Program-made: the position numbers and the translations under genes
In this document: positions 38,825 to 48,072 of the stretch, piece by piece
Position numbering within the stretch: the first letter of the stretch is position 1
Layout of the letters: each line of letters opens with the position of its first letter
The notes under the pieces: model-generated
What the model was told of the DNA's origin: nothing
The model's database searches: none
The model's input: the letters and a program-made list of their open reading frames with translations, nothing else
From: Roseovarius sp. S88
GTDB taxonomy: Bacteria; Pseudomonadota; Alphaproteobacteria; Rhodobacterales; Rhodobacteraceae
DNA: 64,000 bases
Direction of reading: 5' to 3'
Assembly (NCBI RefSeq): GCF_037023735.1
Contig: NZ_CP146069.1
Coordinates: forward strand, 2,273,501-2,337,500

Positions 38825-39580
38825 TTATCCTCCCCAGAATGGCAGGCCTATGATGGCAGAGAGCGCAATGACCAAATAGGCGATGCCGCGGTAGATTTTT
38901 TCCTGTCCCGGACGGAACAGCCAGCCGCCCAGAATGTTGCCCAAAAGATAGGGCACCATAACGCAAAAGCCCAGCACGAGGTTGCCCGGCTCGAGCCGAT
39001 CATAAAGCCAGAAGACCCCCAGCATGAGCAGGTCGACCGCTACGAGGTAGAGCATAAGCGTCGCGCGCACCACATGAGCGGGATGGGTGCTGGCCATGTA
39101 GAGCATGATCACAGGTGGACCGGGCAAACCCGTCGAGCCGCCCAGAAAACCGCCCAGCATACCTGTGCCGGTGATCAGGCGTGGGGTGAGCGCACCGCGA
39201 TAGCGGTAGCCGGATATGAGCAATACAAGGAGGGCCAATGCAATGAGTGAAACGGCGTACCGAAAGGCCTCCGCTGGCACTTGCGCGAGGACGAGAACAC
39301 CGATTGGCAAGGCAATGACCAATCCCAGGACAAGTCGGGACATATCGCCCGGATGGCGATCCCTCAGCGCCCGGGGCACATTGGGCAGCGGCCCGAAAAG
39401 ATCCATCACCAAAAGCGTGGTGAGGGCGGCAAAAGGGCCCAGGAACGTGCCAGCCACCGGCAGGTACACCATCGCCGTGCCAAATCCCGAGAACCCCCGC
39501 ACAAGCCCTGCGGCCAGTGCCGCACCCAAGAGCCAGATCAGCCCCGGCTGTGCCAGGGCCTGAGACCAAAGCTCAGGCAT
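38825..39580 (-). CDS. Sulfite exporter TauE/SafE family membrane protein
   Basis: Integral membrane protein of 251 residues with seven or eight helices and the family motifs GFGTAMVYLP (first half) and GFLGGSTGLPGPPVIMLYM (second half). Members move sulfite, sulfoacetate or other organic anions; the substrate cannot be assigned. Its start overlaps the end of secDF by 8 bases, so it is probably read in the yajC-secDF operon. Confidence 0.88.
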   Translation of the reverse strand: MPELWSQALAQPGLIWLLGAALAAGLVRGFSGFGTAMVYLPVAGTFLGPFAALTTLLVMDLFGPLPNVPRALRDRHPGDMSRLVLGLVIALPIGVLVLAQVPAEAFRYAVSLIALALLVLLISGYRYRGALTPRLITGTGMLGGFLGGSTGLPGPPVIMLYMASTHPAHVVRATLMLYLVAVDLLMLGVFWLYDRLEPGNLVLGFCVMVPYLLGNILGGWLFRPGQEKIYRGIAYLVIALSAIIGLPFWGG

Positions 39581-42209
39581 CTACGTTGGCGAACTGCGTG
39601 CCTGCGGTGGTATCGGGTTTGGACCAGTCGCGCTTGACCCCCAACCAGAGAAGCACCGCACTGGCCACGAAGATCGAGGAATAGGTCCCCACGATCACGC
39701 CCCATATCATCGCAAAGACAAAGCCCCGGATCACGTCGCCTCCCAACACGTAAAGTGCCATCAACGCCAGAAGCGTGGTGACCGAGGTCATGACAGTCCG
39801 GCTGAGCGTTTCGTTGATCGAGATATTGAGCACCTCGGAGAGGTCTTTTTTCTTGTACTTGCGCAGGTTCTCTCGCACCCGGTCAAAAACGACCACCGTG
39901 TCGTTGAGCGAATAACCCACAATCGTCAGAAGGGCGGCGATGATGGCGAGGTCAAACTGAATTTGCAGCTCTGAGAATATGCCTATGGTCAGCCACACAT
40001 CATGCACAAGAGCAAGCACCGCGCCCACCGCAAACTGCCACTCAAACCTGAGCCAGATATAGACCAACACCGCCGCAATCGCGAGCAGCACGGCGATGAC
40101 CGCGGTTTGAATAAGTTCGCCGGATACTTTTGGCCCAACGCTATCCACTGCAGTGAATTTCAGGTCAGGGACGACCTCTTGAAGTGCCGCCTCCACGGAT
40201 CGGATAACTTCCGGCGTGACAGCTTCTTCGCCTTCCTGTGCCTGAATACGGATCATCGCGACATTTTTATCCGGACCGAACGTCGGATCAAAAATCTCGG
40301 TAATCGACACATCGCCTAACTCCAGCTGTGTGATCGCGTCGCGATATTGGCCGATATCGACGGTTTGCGCGCTTTCGGTCCGGATCGTGGTGCCGCCCCG
40401 GAAATCGATGCCGAAGTTCAGACCTTGCAGGAAGAATGAGATCACCGCCACGATGATGAACACGCCCGAAAGGCCCAGTGACATTTTCCAGCGCTTGAAG
40501 AAATCGATGCTGGTTTCTTTCGGCACAAGACGCAGGGCGCGGCCCTGAAGCACAGTCTTGGGGCGTTTGCGCTCAAACCAGATGATCACGATCAGGCGCG
40601 TGACGAAGATCGCCGTAAAGACCGACGTGATGATCCCCAGACCCAGCGTGATGGCAAAGCCTCGCACGGGGCCAGAGCCCATGGCATAGAGGATCAGCGC
40701 CGTAATGAACGTGGTGATGTTGGCGTCGGTAATGGCGCTGAGTGCTTTTTCATAGCCCAACTCGATGGCACGCGCCGGGCCTTTGGCGGTTTTGAGTTCC
40801 TCGCGTATGCGCTCAAACACAAGCACATTGGCATCCACCGCCATCCCGATGGTCAGCACGATCCCGGCAATACCGGGCAGCGTCAGCGTCGCGCCAATGA
40901 GGCTCAGCAAGCCAAAGATCAGACCCACGTTGATCAGAAGCGCGATGTTGGCAAAGAGACCAAAGAGGCCATAGCTCGCCCACATAAAGGCCAGCACGAG
41001 GCCGAAGGCGACAATGCTGGCGATCTTGCCTGCCTCAATACTGTCGGCCCCCAGTTCCGGCCCGACGGTGCGCTCTTCGAGAAACTCCAGTTCCGCAGGC
41101 AAGGCCCCTGCCCTGAGAAGCACGGCAAGATTGGTGCTGTCCTCAACCGTGAACCGCCCGGTGATGATACCCGTGCCGCCGGGAATATGGCTCTGGATCA
41201 CCGGCGCGCTGATCACCTCGTTGTCGAGCACAATCGCAAAGGGGCTGCCAATATTGGCGGCGGTATAGTCACCAAATTTGCGGCCACCCGCCGGGTTAAA
41301 GCGGAAAGAGACTGCAGGCAGACCGTTTTGGTCAAAATCCGGCTGCGCGTCGACCAGTTCTTCGCCGGTGACCACCGCGGCGCGTTCGACGATGTAAAAG
41401 ACACCCTCTTCATCAAGTGAGGGCAGGATTTCATTGCCCGCACCGGGAGGGTCATTGGGGTTGCCCGTCCGGCCCACGACAGGCTGAAACGTCAGCTGAG
41501 CGGTAGTGCCGATGATCTCTTTGAGTTCTGCCGCGCTGCCGACGCCGGGCACTTGAATAAGGATACGATCCGCGCCCTGGCGCTGGATGGTCGGCTCTCG
41601 CGTGCCCATCTCGTTGATGCGGCGTTCGATAATCTCGCGCGCGGTGCGCACGGTTTGCTCGTCACTGGCTTGCCGCTCGGCTTCGCTCAGCGTGACAACG
41701 ATTGTGTCACCTGCAGCTGCGACGTCGATATCGCTTGAGGATACACCGGAAAGCGGGTCGAAGATTGGTTGCGCCAGACCACGTACAAGCCCCGCGGCAT
41801 ATTCAATTTCCTCAGGCTTTTCGACCAGTCGCACGCGCAGTTCTGCGGCATCTGTAGGTTGCAAGCGAATGGGGCCGACACGGCTACGTTCCTCGCGCAA
41901 CAAATCCCGTATTTCCGGCCACATGGCCTCGATCCGCGCCTGATAAACATCTTCCACCTGCACCTCGGCCAGAAGGTGTGCGCCACCGCGCAGATCAAGT
42001 CCAAGATTGACAAGGCCTGATGGCATCCAGCTTGGCCAGCTGGCTGCCTGTGCCTCAAGCTCTGCTCCCGTCGCGCCCTGTTCGAGGGCGACCATGGCGT
42101 CGTTATGCGTCTCGACCTTTGTATAGAACCCATTGGGCGAGGCCAGCAGCAGCCCAAGCGCCACCAAGCCCCAAATCACCACGCGCTTCCAGAGGTCAAT
42201 TTGCAGCAT
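39573..42209 (-). CDS. secDF: Fused protein translocase subunit SecDF
   Basis: A single 878-residue polypeptide joining SecD (about 1-545) and SecF (about 560-860). The SecD part has the first helix, the periplasmic P1 domain (LRGGAHLLAEV early, IQVPG, and ITGRFT later) and GMAVDANVLVFERIREEL; the SecF part has GIDFRGGTTI, NDTVVVFDRVREN and a final helix bundle. It uses the proton gradient to pull exported proteins across the membrane. Fusion is known in several lineages, including members of this order. yajC lies just upstream and tauE overlaps downstream. Confidence 0.96.
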   Translation of the reverse strand: MLQIDLWKRVVIWGLVALGLLLASPNGFYTKVETHNDAMVALEQGATGAELEAQAASWPSWMPSGLVNLGLDLRGGAHLLAEVQVEDVYQARIEAMWPEIRDLLREERSRVGPIRLQPTDAAELRVRLVEKPEEIEYAAGLVRGLAQPIFDPLSGVSSSDIDVAAAGDTIVVTLSEAERQASDEQTVRTAREIIERRINEMGTREPTIQRQGADRILIQVPGVGSAAELKEIIGTTAQLTFQPVVGRTGNPNDPPGAGNEILPSLDEEGVFYIVERAAVVTGEELVDAQPDFDQNGLPAVSFRFNPAGGRKFGDYTAANIGSPFAIVLDNEVISAPVIQSHIPGGTGIITGRFTVEDSTNLAVLLRAGALPAELEFLEERTVGPELGADSIEAGKIASIVAFGLVLAFMWASYGLFGLFANIALLINVGLIFGLLSLIGATLTLPGIAGIVLTIGMAVDANVLVFERIREELKTAKGPARAIELGYEKALSAITDANITTFITALILYAMGSGPVRGFAITLGLGIITSVFTAIFVTRLIVIIWFERKRPKTVLQGRALRLVPKETSIDFFKRWKMSLGLSGVFIIVAVISFFLQGLNFGIDFRGGTTIRTESAQTVDIGQYRDAITQLELGDVSITEIFDPTFGPDKNVAMIRIQAQEGEEAVTPEVIRSVEAALQEVVPDLKFTAVDSVGPKVSGELIQTAVIAVLLAIAAVLVYIWLRFEWQFAVGAVLALVHDVWLTIGIFSELQIQFDLAIIAALLTIVGYSLNDTVVVFDRVRENLRKYKKKDLSEVLNISINETLSRTVMTSVTTLLALMALYVLGGDVIRGFVFAMIWGVIVGTYSSIFVASAVLLWLGVKRDWSKPDTTAGTQFANVDA

Positions 42210-42257
42210 TATGATGCCTTTTCAAAAGGATAGAGAGGGTTCCGTGACAGGGTCAGA

Positions 42258-42539
42258 TCACCCTTCGGCAGGCTCGGTTTTGGAGAGCACTTGGGCGATT
42301 GTCTGTTTGACCACCCGCACCCGGACGCCATCGGCAATCTCGACCTCAACCTCTTCGGCCTCTTTCACCTTGGTGACCTTGCCGATGAGACCGCCTTGCG
42401 TCACCACCTGATCGCCACGCCGCAGGGCCGCCACCATGGCCTGATGCTCTTTCAGCTTTTTCTGCTGGGGACGGATCAGAAGGAACCACATGATCGCGAA
42501 GATCAGGATGAGCGGGACAAACTGGGCGAAAGCTTCCAT
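42258..42539 (-). CDS. yajC: Preprotein translocase subunit YajC
   Basis: Small membrane protein of 93 residues with one N-terminal helix (VPLILIFAIMWFLLI), then RPQQKKLKEHQAMVAALRRGDQVV and a basic/acidic SH3-like tail. It associates with SecDF. First gene of the yajC-secDF-tauE-Mth938 run. Confidence 0.95.
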   Translation of the reverse strand: MEAFAQFVPLILIFAIMWFLLIRPQQKKLKEHQAMVAALRRGDQVVTQGGLIGKVTKVKEAEEVEVEIADGVRVRVVKQTIAQVLSKTEPAEG

Positions 42540-42631
42540 GCGAAAATTATCCTTATTCGGGGGCCGCGGGCGCCCCCGCGAATTGGCGGGAACCTATGTC
42601 TGGTGCCGCACATTTGCAAGGCGGAAAGGCG

Positions 42632-42671
42632 CGTCGGTATCACGTCGGTATTGCGTCGGTATCACGTCGGT
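42632..42671. repeat. 11-bp tandem repeat upstream of serS
   Basis: Three full units and a partial fourth of CGTCGGTATCA (one unit ends in TTG), in the 230-base gap between the divergent yajC and serS genes. It may be a regulatory direct repeat or a slippage-prone tract. Confidence 0.8.
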
Positions 42672-42768
42672 GCAAATGGCGTGGCGCGCGATAATCGACT
42701 GGTTACATCTCTGCGATAGTTGTTTATCAGGTGCCAGACGATTCACGAGCCAACCAAGGACCTGACCG

Positions 42769-44061
42769 ATGCATGACATTCGTGCCATTCGCGAAAACCC
42801 ATCCGCCTTTGATGCAGCCATGGCGCGGCGCGGGGTGTCGGGAGCGTCAGGCAGTATCCTGAAGGTGGATGAGGCGCGGCGCGCCAAAATCCTAGCCGCC
42901 GAAACAGCGCAGGCCGATCAGAACAAGGCCGCCAAAGAGGTAGGCGCGGCCAAAGCCAAGGGCGACGAGGCCGAGTTTGAGCGGCTGCGCACGCTGGTGG
43001 GCGATAAGAAGGCGGAAGTCGCGGCGATGCAGGCCGAGGCCAAGGCGCTGGATCAGGAATTGACCGATCTGCTCATGGGCCTGCCGAACCTGGCGCTTGA
43101 GGATGTGCCCGATGGTGAGGACGAGGACGATAATGTCGAGATCAAACGCTGGGGCACACCACGTGCGTTTGATTTTGATGCGCGCGAGCATTTTGAGATC
43201 GAAGGCGTGAAGCCGGGTATGGATTTCGAGACCGCGGCAAAGCTCAGCGGATCACGTTTCGTCGTCATGTCCGGCGGTGTGGTGCGCATTCACCGGGCGC
43301 TGGCGCAGTTCATGATCGACACGCATGTGGAGGAAAACGGGCTCTCCGAGACCTGGACGCCGGTGCTGGTGCGGCCTGAGATGATGTATGGCACCGGGCA
43401 GCTGCCGAAGTTCGGTGAGGATTCCTATGAGACCACCAATGGTTGGTGGCTGGTGCCAACGGCCGAGGTGACGCTCACCAATATCGTGCATGACAGCGTG
43501 GTGGAGGAAGGATACCTGCCCCGCCGCTATGTGGCGCATACGCAGTGTTTCCGCTCTGAGGCAGGCAGTGCGGGTAAGGATACGTCTGGTATGTTGCGCC
43601 AGCACCAGTTCGAAAAGGTCGAGATGGTGTCTGTGACGCATCCGGATCGGTCTTTGGAGGAACACGACCGCATGACGCGCTGCGCCGAGGGCATTCTGGA
43701 AAAGCTTGGTCTGCCCTACCGCACGATTGTGCTTTGCACCGGCGACATGGGCTTTGGCGCGCGCAAGACGCATGACATCGAGGTCTGGCTGCCGGGGCAA
43801 AACACCTATCGTGAGATCTCCTCGGTGTCTGTGTGCGGCGATTTTCAGGCGCGGCGCATGAATGGCCGGTTCAAGCCAGCCGATGGCGGCAAGCCGCAGT
43901 TTGTGCATACGCTAAACGGGTCAGGCCTCGCCGTGGGGCGGTGTTTGATTGCGGTGTTGGAGAACGGTCAACAGGCGGATGGGTCTGTGGAACTGCCCGA
44001 CGTGTTGCATCCGTATTTGCGCGGCAAGACCCGGTTGTTGGCGGATGGGTCGTTGGGGTGA
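42769..44061 (+). CDS. serS: Seryl-tRNA synthetase
   Basis: Class II synthetase of 430 residues. The N-terminal coiled-coil arm that contacts the tRNA long arm spans about 30-105. Motif 2 is [25 protein letters not shown] in pieces, and motif 3 contains [18 protein letters not shown]. The N-terminus [15 protein letters not shown] is typical. Single gene. Confidence 0.98.
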   Translation: MHDIRAIRENPSAFDAAMARRGVSGASGSILKVDEARRAKILAAETAQADQNKAAKEVGAAKAKGDEAEFERLRTLVGDKKAEVAAMQAEAKALDQELTDLLMGLPNLALEDVPDGEDEDDNVEIKRWGTPRAFDFDAREHFEIEGVKPGMDFETAAKLSGSRFVVMSGGVVRIHRALAQFMIDTHVEENGLSETWTPVLVRPEMMYGTGQLPKFGEDSYETTNGWWLVPTAEVTLTNIVHDSVVEEGYLPRRYVAHTQCFRSEAGSAGKDTSGMLRQHQFEKVEMVSVTHPDRSLEEHDRMTRCAEGILEKLGLPYRTIVLCTGDMGFGARKTHDIEVWLPGQNTYREISSVSVCGDFQARRMNGRFKPADGGKPQFVHTLNGSGLAVGRCLIAVLENGQQADGSVELPDVLHPYLRGKTRLLADGSLG

Positions 44062-44153
44062 GTTATGGTTGAGCTATGACTGCATCGCGGACGAAGCTGC
44101 CATTTGAATAAATCCCGTCCTGAAAACTGGACCCGACAGGATATCCCTGCCAA

Positions 44154-45134
44154 TCACAGCGTCTGCGAGATCAATTGTCCCTCGAAAGCACGAAGCTCTG
44201 GAAAGCTTAACGGACTTTCACGACCTGCAAGACTGGGAAACACGTCATTGAGTTCTGCGAGTTGTTCCGGGCTCAGTGTACTAAGGGCTTCCTCTCCAAA
44301 GTGGAGCGATTCAACCGGGCAATTCTCGGCAAACACCACTTCATGATTATCGAGCGCGAGGTGCCAGTATTCCAAGTCTTCCACCTCCCCACCACACGTG
44401 TAGACGTTTCTGAAGTTAATCAGGTTTTTCGCGCTCACGAACGCAGAGGCCTCTCCAAAGAAAACATCCAACTTTGCGTTTTCGACAAGAACGCGGTGCT
44501 GAGGCGACAACATAAGATTCTTTGACGGCACTCCGGGCGAAAAGGTATCGGCCTCAATTGCGATAGGTTCCAGTTGAGAGTTCCCACGACGTCTTTCTTT
44601 GCTGATCTTTGAGGCAGCGATCCAGCGAATGGGTTGCGCGCCATTGTCACGCGTCAAAACTTTGTCACCGACCATTAAGGTCTCAATCCGGCGCGGCCCG
44701 TCTTCGGTCAAAATTTCAGTGCCACGCATGAAACACACTTCATTTTCGCCAAAAATCGTAATTGTGACTTGATGTGTATCGATGACTGCCGTGCCATTGA
44801 CTGTAGAAGCGAAGCCATTCGCTGAATTGTAAGATACATCAGTGACCCGGACATTGAACGTAATGTCCAGACTGTCTCCGCGATCAAGCCCATCCAGCGC
44901 AGGGTCGTCTGAATCGACCACAAAGCTCCAGGTGTAGCCGCCTTCACCGTTTGCGGTGTTTTGTGTGATGGTAAGCGTGCCAAAGGTGGGCGCTGACAGA
45001 ATAGTATATCCACCTGGCAACCACGAGTAGATCCCCGGCTCATTGTTCGCGACTGTCCCGCTTGCAGTGATATTCCCCGCGCCGTTGAGACCTTCTGTTA
45101 TGCTTGCGGTCGTTGGACCTGACAAACTGACCAT
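44154..45134 (-). CDS. VCBS/cadherin-like plus Hint domain protein
   Basis: Protein of 326 residues without signal peptide. Residues 1-130 form a beta-rich, Thr/Gly/Asp-rich repeat (SDDPALDGLDRGDSLDITFNVRVTD), like VCBS units of large adhesins. Residues 131-275 are a Hint_2 domain with an apparently intact site: C134 (EVCFMRGTEIL), the S-P-Q-H213 block, and H264 (LDNHEVVF). Autoproteolysis after the repeat domain is possible. The tail (276-326) is acidic. The frame begins abruptly at MVSLSGPT, like the middle of a repeat, with another open frame overlapping upstream, so the 5' end may be damaged. A neighbour is an HlyC-like acyltransferase gene. Confidence 0.8.
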   Translation of the reverse strand: MVSLSGPTTASITEGLNGAGNITASGTVANNEPGIYSWLPGGYTILSAPTFGTLTITQNTANGEGGYTWSFVVDSDDPALDGLDRGDSLDITFNVRVTDVSYNSANGFASTVNGTAVIDTHQVTITIFGENEVCFMRGTEILTEDGPRRIETLMVGDKVLTRDNGAQPIRWIAASKISKERRRGNSQLEPIAIEADTFSPGVPSKNLMLSPQHRVLVENAKLDVFFGEASAFVSAKNLINFRNVYTCGGEVEDLEYWHLALDNHEVVFAENCPVESLHFGEEALSTLSPEQLAELNDVFPSLAGRESPLSFPELRAFEGQLISQTL

Positions 45135-45305
45135 TCAAAAATCCCGTACCATCATCCACCGAGGGCTGAGGCGCTCCATCAATGCGATTCATTCGAGCTT
45201 CAGGGATAGAACAACCAAGGTGCGGAATTTGTGGAACAACTTGGGTAAAAGTTAGGCAGTTCACATTCAAAGTAAGAGGCGCTCAGGGTCTTTTTAGGCT
45301 GCAGG

Positions 45306-45797
45306 TCAAATTCTTCTGGATCTGATTTTCCATTTTGATTCAGGCGTTTCTCTGTACCATTCGAGTATTTTTTTCTGTCCATTATGTACACGGAGAGTTT
45401 TCACGCTGTTGGTTTGTACAGTGGCCTTGATGTCTTCAATCACATCACGCCCGTGACCCCATGGTGCCATAATATCCATGACCCAAAGCTGCTTGCCGGA
45501 TTGCCAATCATCAAAGCTATCCAGCCCGCCACCCGAAACATGCTTTTCTTCCGTCGTTTTATTGAGAAGCGCCCAAGTGACCATTCCGCGCGGGACGTTC
45601 TTGGCACGATAGACGTTGAATTGCTTAAGATATACCGGCGGTTCGAATGAACGCGCTATCGCGCGCGCAGACCAAGCACCATAAAGGTCCGAGTAAAAAG
45701 CAAGAAAGGCGATTTCACCAAATACGCGCAGGATATCGTCGTTCGGATAAAGCGGAGAAACATTGATGAGTCCGCCGGAATCTGTTTGCTCTGTCAT
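45306..45797 (-). CDS. HlyC-like toxin-activating lysine acyltransferase with His-to-Tyr change
   Basis: Protein of 163 residues recognisable as HlyC family by SDLYGAW, PRGMVTWALLNKTTEEK, DDWQSGKQLWVMDIMAPWG. HlyC transfers an acyl chain from acyl-ACP to lysines of RTX toxins using H23 and D92. Here the equivalents, with identical 69-residue spacing, are Y39 and D108, so the catalytic His is lost. It may be an altered enzyme, a binding protein or decayed. No RTX toxin is visible; the nearest candidate partner is the VCBS/Hint protein downstream on the same strand. The DNA is noticeably AT-rich relative to flanking housekeeping genes. Confidence 0.85.
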   Translation of the reverse strand: MTEQTDSGGLINVSPLYPNDDILRVFGEIAFLAFYSDLYGAWSARAIARSFEPPVYLKQFNVYRAKNVPRGMVTWALLNKTTEEKHVSGGGLDSFDDWQSGKQLWVMDIMAPWGHGRDVIEDIKATVQTNSVKTLRVHNGQKKILEWYRETPESKWKIRSRRI

Positions 45798-45892
45798 GTC
45801 TCACCCCGCTTCCTAGCGAAACTTGTTGTTCTATTTGGTGTCACAACACGCTAGCGTTTCAATGAAAGATAATAAAGTTAGCAGGAACGAGT

Positions 45893-47011
45893 TTGGCACA
45901 AAGTCCAGCAGAGAGTGATCAGGACAAAGAGCTTGCTTTTCCAGAAGCACCTGAAACAAAAACCGGGCAAATCAAACTGCTGCCGAGCCCAGGGTTTCGC
46001 AAATGGTTGTCTCAGAACAAAGTCTCTTTGGCCTTTAATACTTACCACATCGGTAAGCTGTTCATGATTGGCTTGGACCAGGCGGGGAAATTTGTTTTTT
46101 CAGATGCAAACTTTCAAAGATCCATGGGATTGAGTTTGCACGATGGTACCTTGTGGATGGCGGGCTACAAACAAATTTGGCGTTTAGAGAACTTTCTCGA
46201 TAAAGGACAAGAATCCCAAGGACATGATGCGATTTTTGCCCCTATCGGTGCGACAACAACAGGATACATTAACCTTCACGATGTCCGCGTGAGCGACAGC
46301 GGCGTTTACTTCACCTCCTGCCAGTTCAACTGCGTGGCAAAGCTTCATGAGAAATGGAGTTTTGAGCCCATATGGAAGCCGAGTTTCATAAGCGAATTTG
46401 CTTATGGTGACCGATGCCATTTGAACTGTCTGGAGTTAGAGTACGGCGCACCAAGATACGTGACTTGCTTTGCAGACACAGATACCGAAATGGGCTGGCG
46501 CGTGCTTCCGAAAAGCAACTGCACAGGGCTCCTCATTGATGTTCAGTCTGGCAAGATACTCTGCGACACGCTTCATATGCCACACTCACCCCAGCTGCAT
46601 AGAAACAAGCTTTACGTCGCCAACAGTGGCATGGGCGAGCTGGCCGAAGTCGATCGCAAAACCGGAAAGTACAACCCGATTTGTTTCATCCCGGGCTTTA
46701 CCCGGGGGCTTTCCTTCTGGAAGGACTACGCACTCGTTGGCGCGTCCAAACCACGGCGTCAGGGGGTTTTCGAAGGAAACGACGAAACACCCTTGAACCA
46801 AAAGCTCCAAGAGCAAGGGCTCGAACCGGAGTGTTCCATTTCTGTGGTCAATCTGAAGACAAGGGAAATCGAGCACAAAATCGTCATCGAAGGCGTCGCA
46901 TCTGAAATTTATGATGTGTGCATTCTTCCAGGGCTTCGCAGACCTCTTGTTGTTGATCTGGAAAGCCACGCTTTGAATACGATGTTTCGGCCGTCACGGC
47001 TGTACATTTAG
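45893..47011 (+). CDS. TIGR03032-type protein of unknown function
   Basis: Protein of 372 residues resembling the TIGR03032/DUF4915 family: FNTYHIGKLFMIGL near residue 50, SMGLSLHDGTLWMAGYKQIWRLEN, NLHDVRVSDSG, FISEFAYGDRCHLNCLEL, MPHSPQLHRNKLYVANSGMGELAEVD and GFTRGLSFW. The repeated beta-strand pattern suggests a propeller. The start is a TTG at 45893 with AGGA six bases upstream. The role is unknown; such genes occur in accessory regions with repeat-rich secreted proteins. Divergent from the acyltransferase gene across about 95 bases. Confidence 0.82.
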   Translation: MAQSPAESDQDKELAFPEAPETKTGQIKLLPSPGFRKWLSQNKVSLAFNTYHIGKLFMIGLDQAGKFVFSDANFQRSMGLSLHDGTLWMAGYKQIWRLENFLDKGQESQGHDAIFAPIGATTTGYINLHDVRVSDSGVYFTSCQFNCVAKLHEKWSFEPIWKPSFISEFAYGDRCHLNCLELEYGAPRYVTCFADTDTEMGWRVLPKSNCTGLLIDVQSGKILCDTLHMPHSPQLHRNKLYVANSGMGELAEVDRKTGKYNPICFIPGFTRGLSFWKDYALVGASKPRRQGVFEGNDETPLNQKLQEQGLEPECSISVVNLKTREIEHKIVIEGVASEIYDVCILPGLRRPLVVDLESHALNTMFRPSRLYI

Positions 47012-47730
47012 CCTAAAGGACTAAAACTTGGAATAGAGTGCTCTCACGGAAATTCCGCTTTGGGCTCACAGCCGCCATTGGCAGCTGAGCGAACGACACG
47101 GTCTTTGCCAATTGGATTGCGAAGACGCGTGATGGCCAGACCGCGCGGTGGCGACCTGCCATTGGATCAGATCACTTTATAGCAGCCAAGTATGCAAATT
47201 CTTCGATCAAAGCTCCCACGTGGGCCAATCGCCAGCCCGTCGCACCAAAGGTGCGCCGACTCTCATTGGTACGCTTCCGGCGTAACGGGCGGTCTGGCGG
47301 CTGCGCGGCGGCGCTACGCGCCTTGAGTTCGCGCGAGGGGAGTCATCTTGGGCTCACGACTCACTTTGATCGCTTCGCGGGCTTAGATTTCCCAAAAGAG
47401 CCGTGACGGCAGCGGGACGGGGGACGGCACTGCCTTGCTTTTTCTTTGCGCTTTTGCTCAGCCAAGTCTTTCTGCCAAATATTCGTTGCGCGACCATCAA
47501 CAAAGCGCCGTCTTTGGCACGACGGGGCCGCGCTTCTCGATGCCGTGCCGGAGTGAAATGAATAGATGCGCTTGGAGGGCTCAAATTGATCCTCCAACCT
47601 GCTGCCCTGACCACAAGAAATCAACTGTATGCCTTCAAAATCATCTCGCGTCGGTCAGTTACACAAACGCATGGCTCTCCTCATTCAACTTTTTGGTTGA
47701 TCAAATTACATCAAGTTGTTATTCACCCAT
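47012..47730. other. Long intergenic region without a credible gene
   Basis: These 719 bases carry only short open frames with no recognisable protein. They contain copy B of the dispersed repeat (47126-47337) and GC-rich inverted segments. The region marks the border between the AT-rich accessory genes and the ArsR pair. Confidence 0.6.
47126..47337. repeat. Dispersed intergenic repeat, copy B
   Basis: Partner of copy A at 20717-20880. Shared blocks are GTGATGGCCAGACCGCG with CAGATCAC about 45 bases on, CGCCAGCCC at about 47230, and GCGGCGGCGCTACGCGCC at about 47305. Same order and orientation, with different spacer lengths. Confidence 0.7.
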
Positions 47731-48072
47731 ATGGTTGAACAAGAATCACCGCCACAACTCACAGAGCTGTTTAAGGCCACCAGCGACCCCACACGCCGCG
47801 CCATCCTGACCCTTCTGGCCCAGCACGGGCCGCTGCGGGTCACGGATATTGCCGGGCATTTCGACATGTCCCTGAACGCAGTCTCCAAGCACATTAAGGT
47901 GCTGGAGGTCGCAGATCTGGTGCGCCGGCGCACGGAATGGCGCGAGCACCTGATGGAAGTGAACATGGAGCCCCTGCGCGCCATCGACCTGTGGTTTGAC
48001 GATTTGCGTTCGATCTGGGCCCTCCGGTTGGAGGCCCTCGATGACATTCTCAAAAAGGAAAAATCCGAATGA
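47731..48072 (+). CDS. ArsR-family transcriptional regulator
   Basis: Winged-helix repressor of 113 residues: LFKATSDPTRRAILTLLAQHGPLRVTDIAGHFDMSLNAVSKHIKVLEVADLV covers the whole HTH and is described here in parts: SDPTRRAIL, then SLNAVSKHIKVLE. No metal-binding Cys pair is seen, so it is the type coupled to AHSA1/SRPBCC genes rather than a metal sensor. Its TGA overlaps the ATG of the next gene. It may repress the pair. Confidence 0.9.
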   Translation: MVEQESPPQLTELFKATSDPTRRAILTLLAQHGPLRVTDIAGHFDMSLNAVSKHIKVLEVADLVRRRTEWREHLMEVNMEPLRAIDLWFDDLRSIWALRLEALDDILKKEKSE

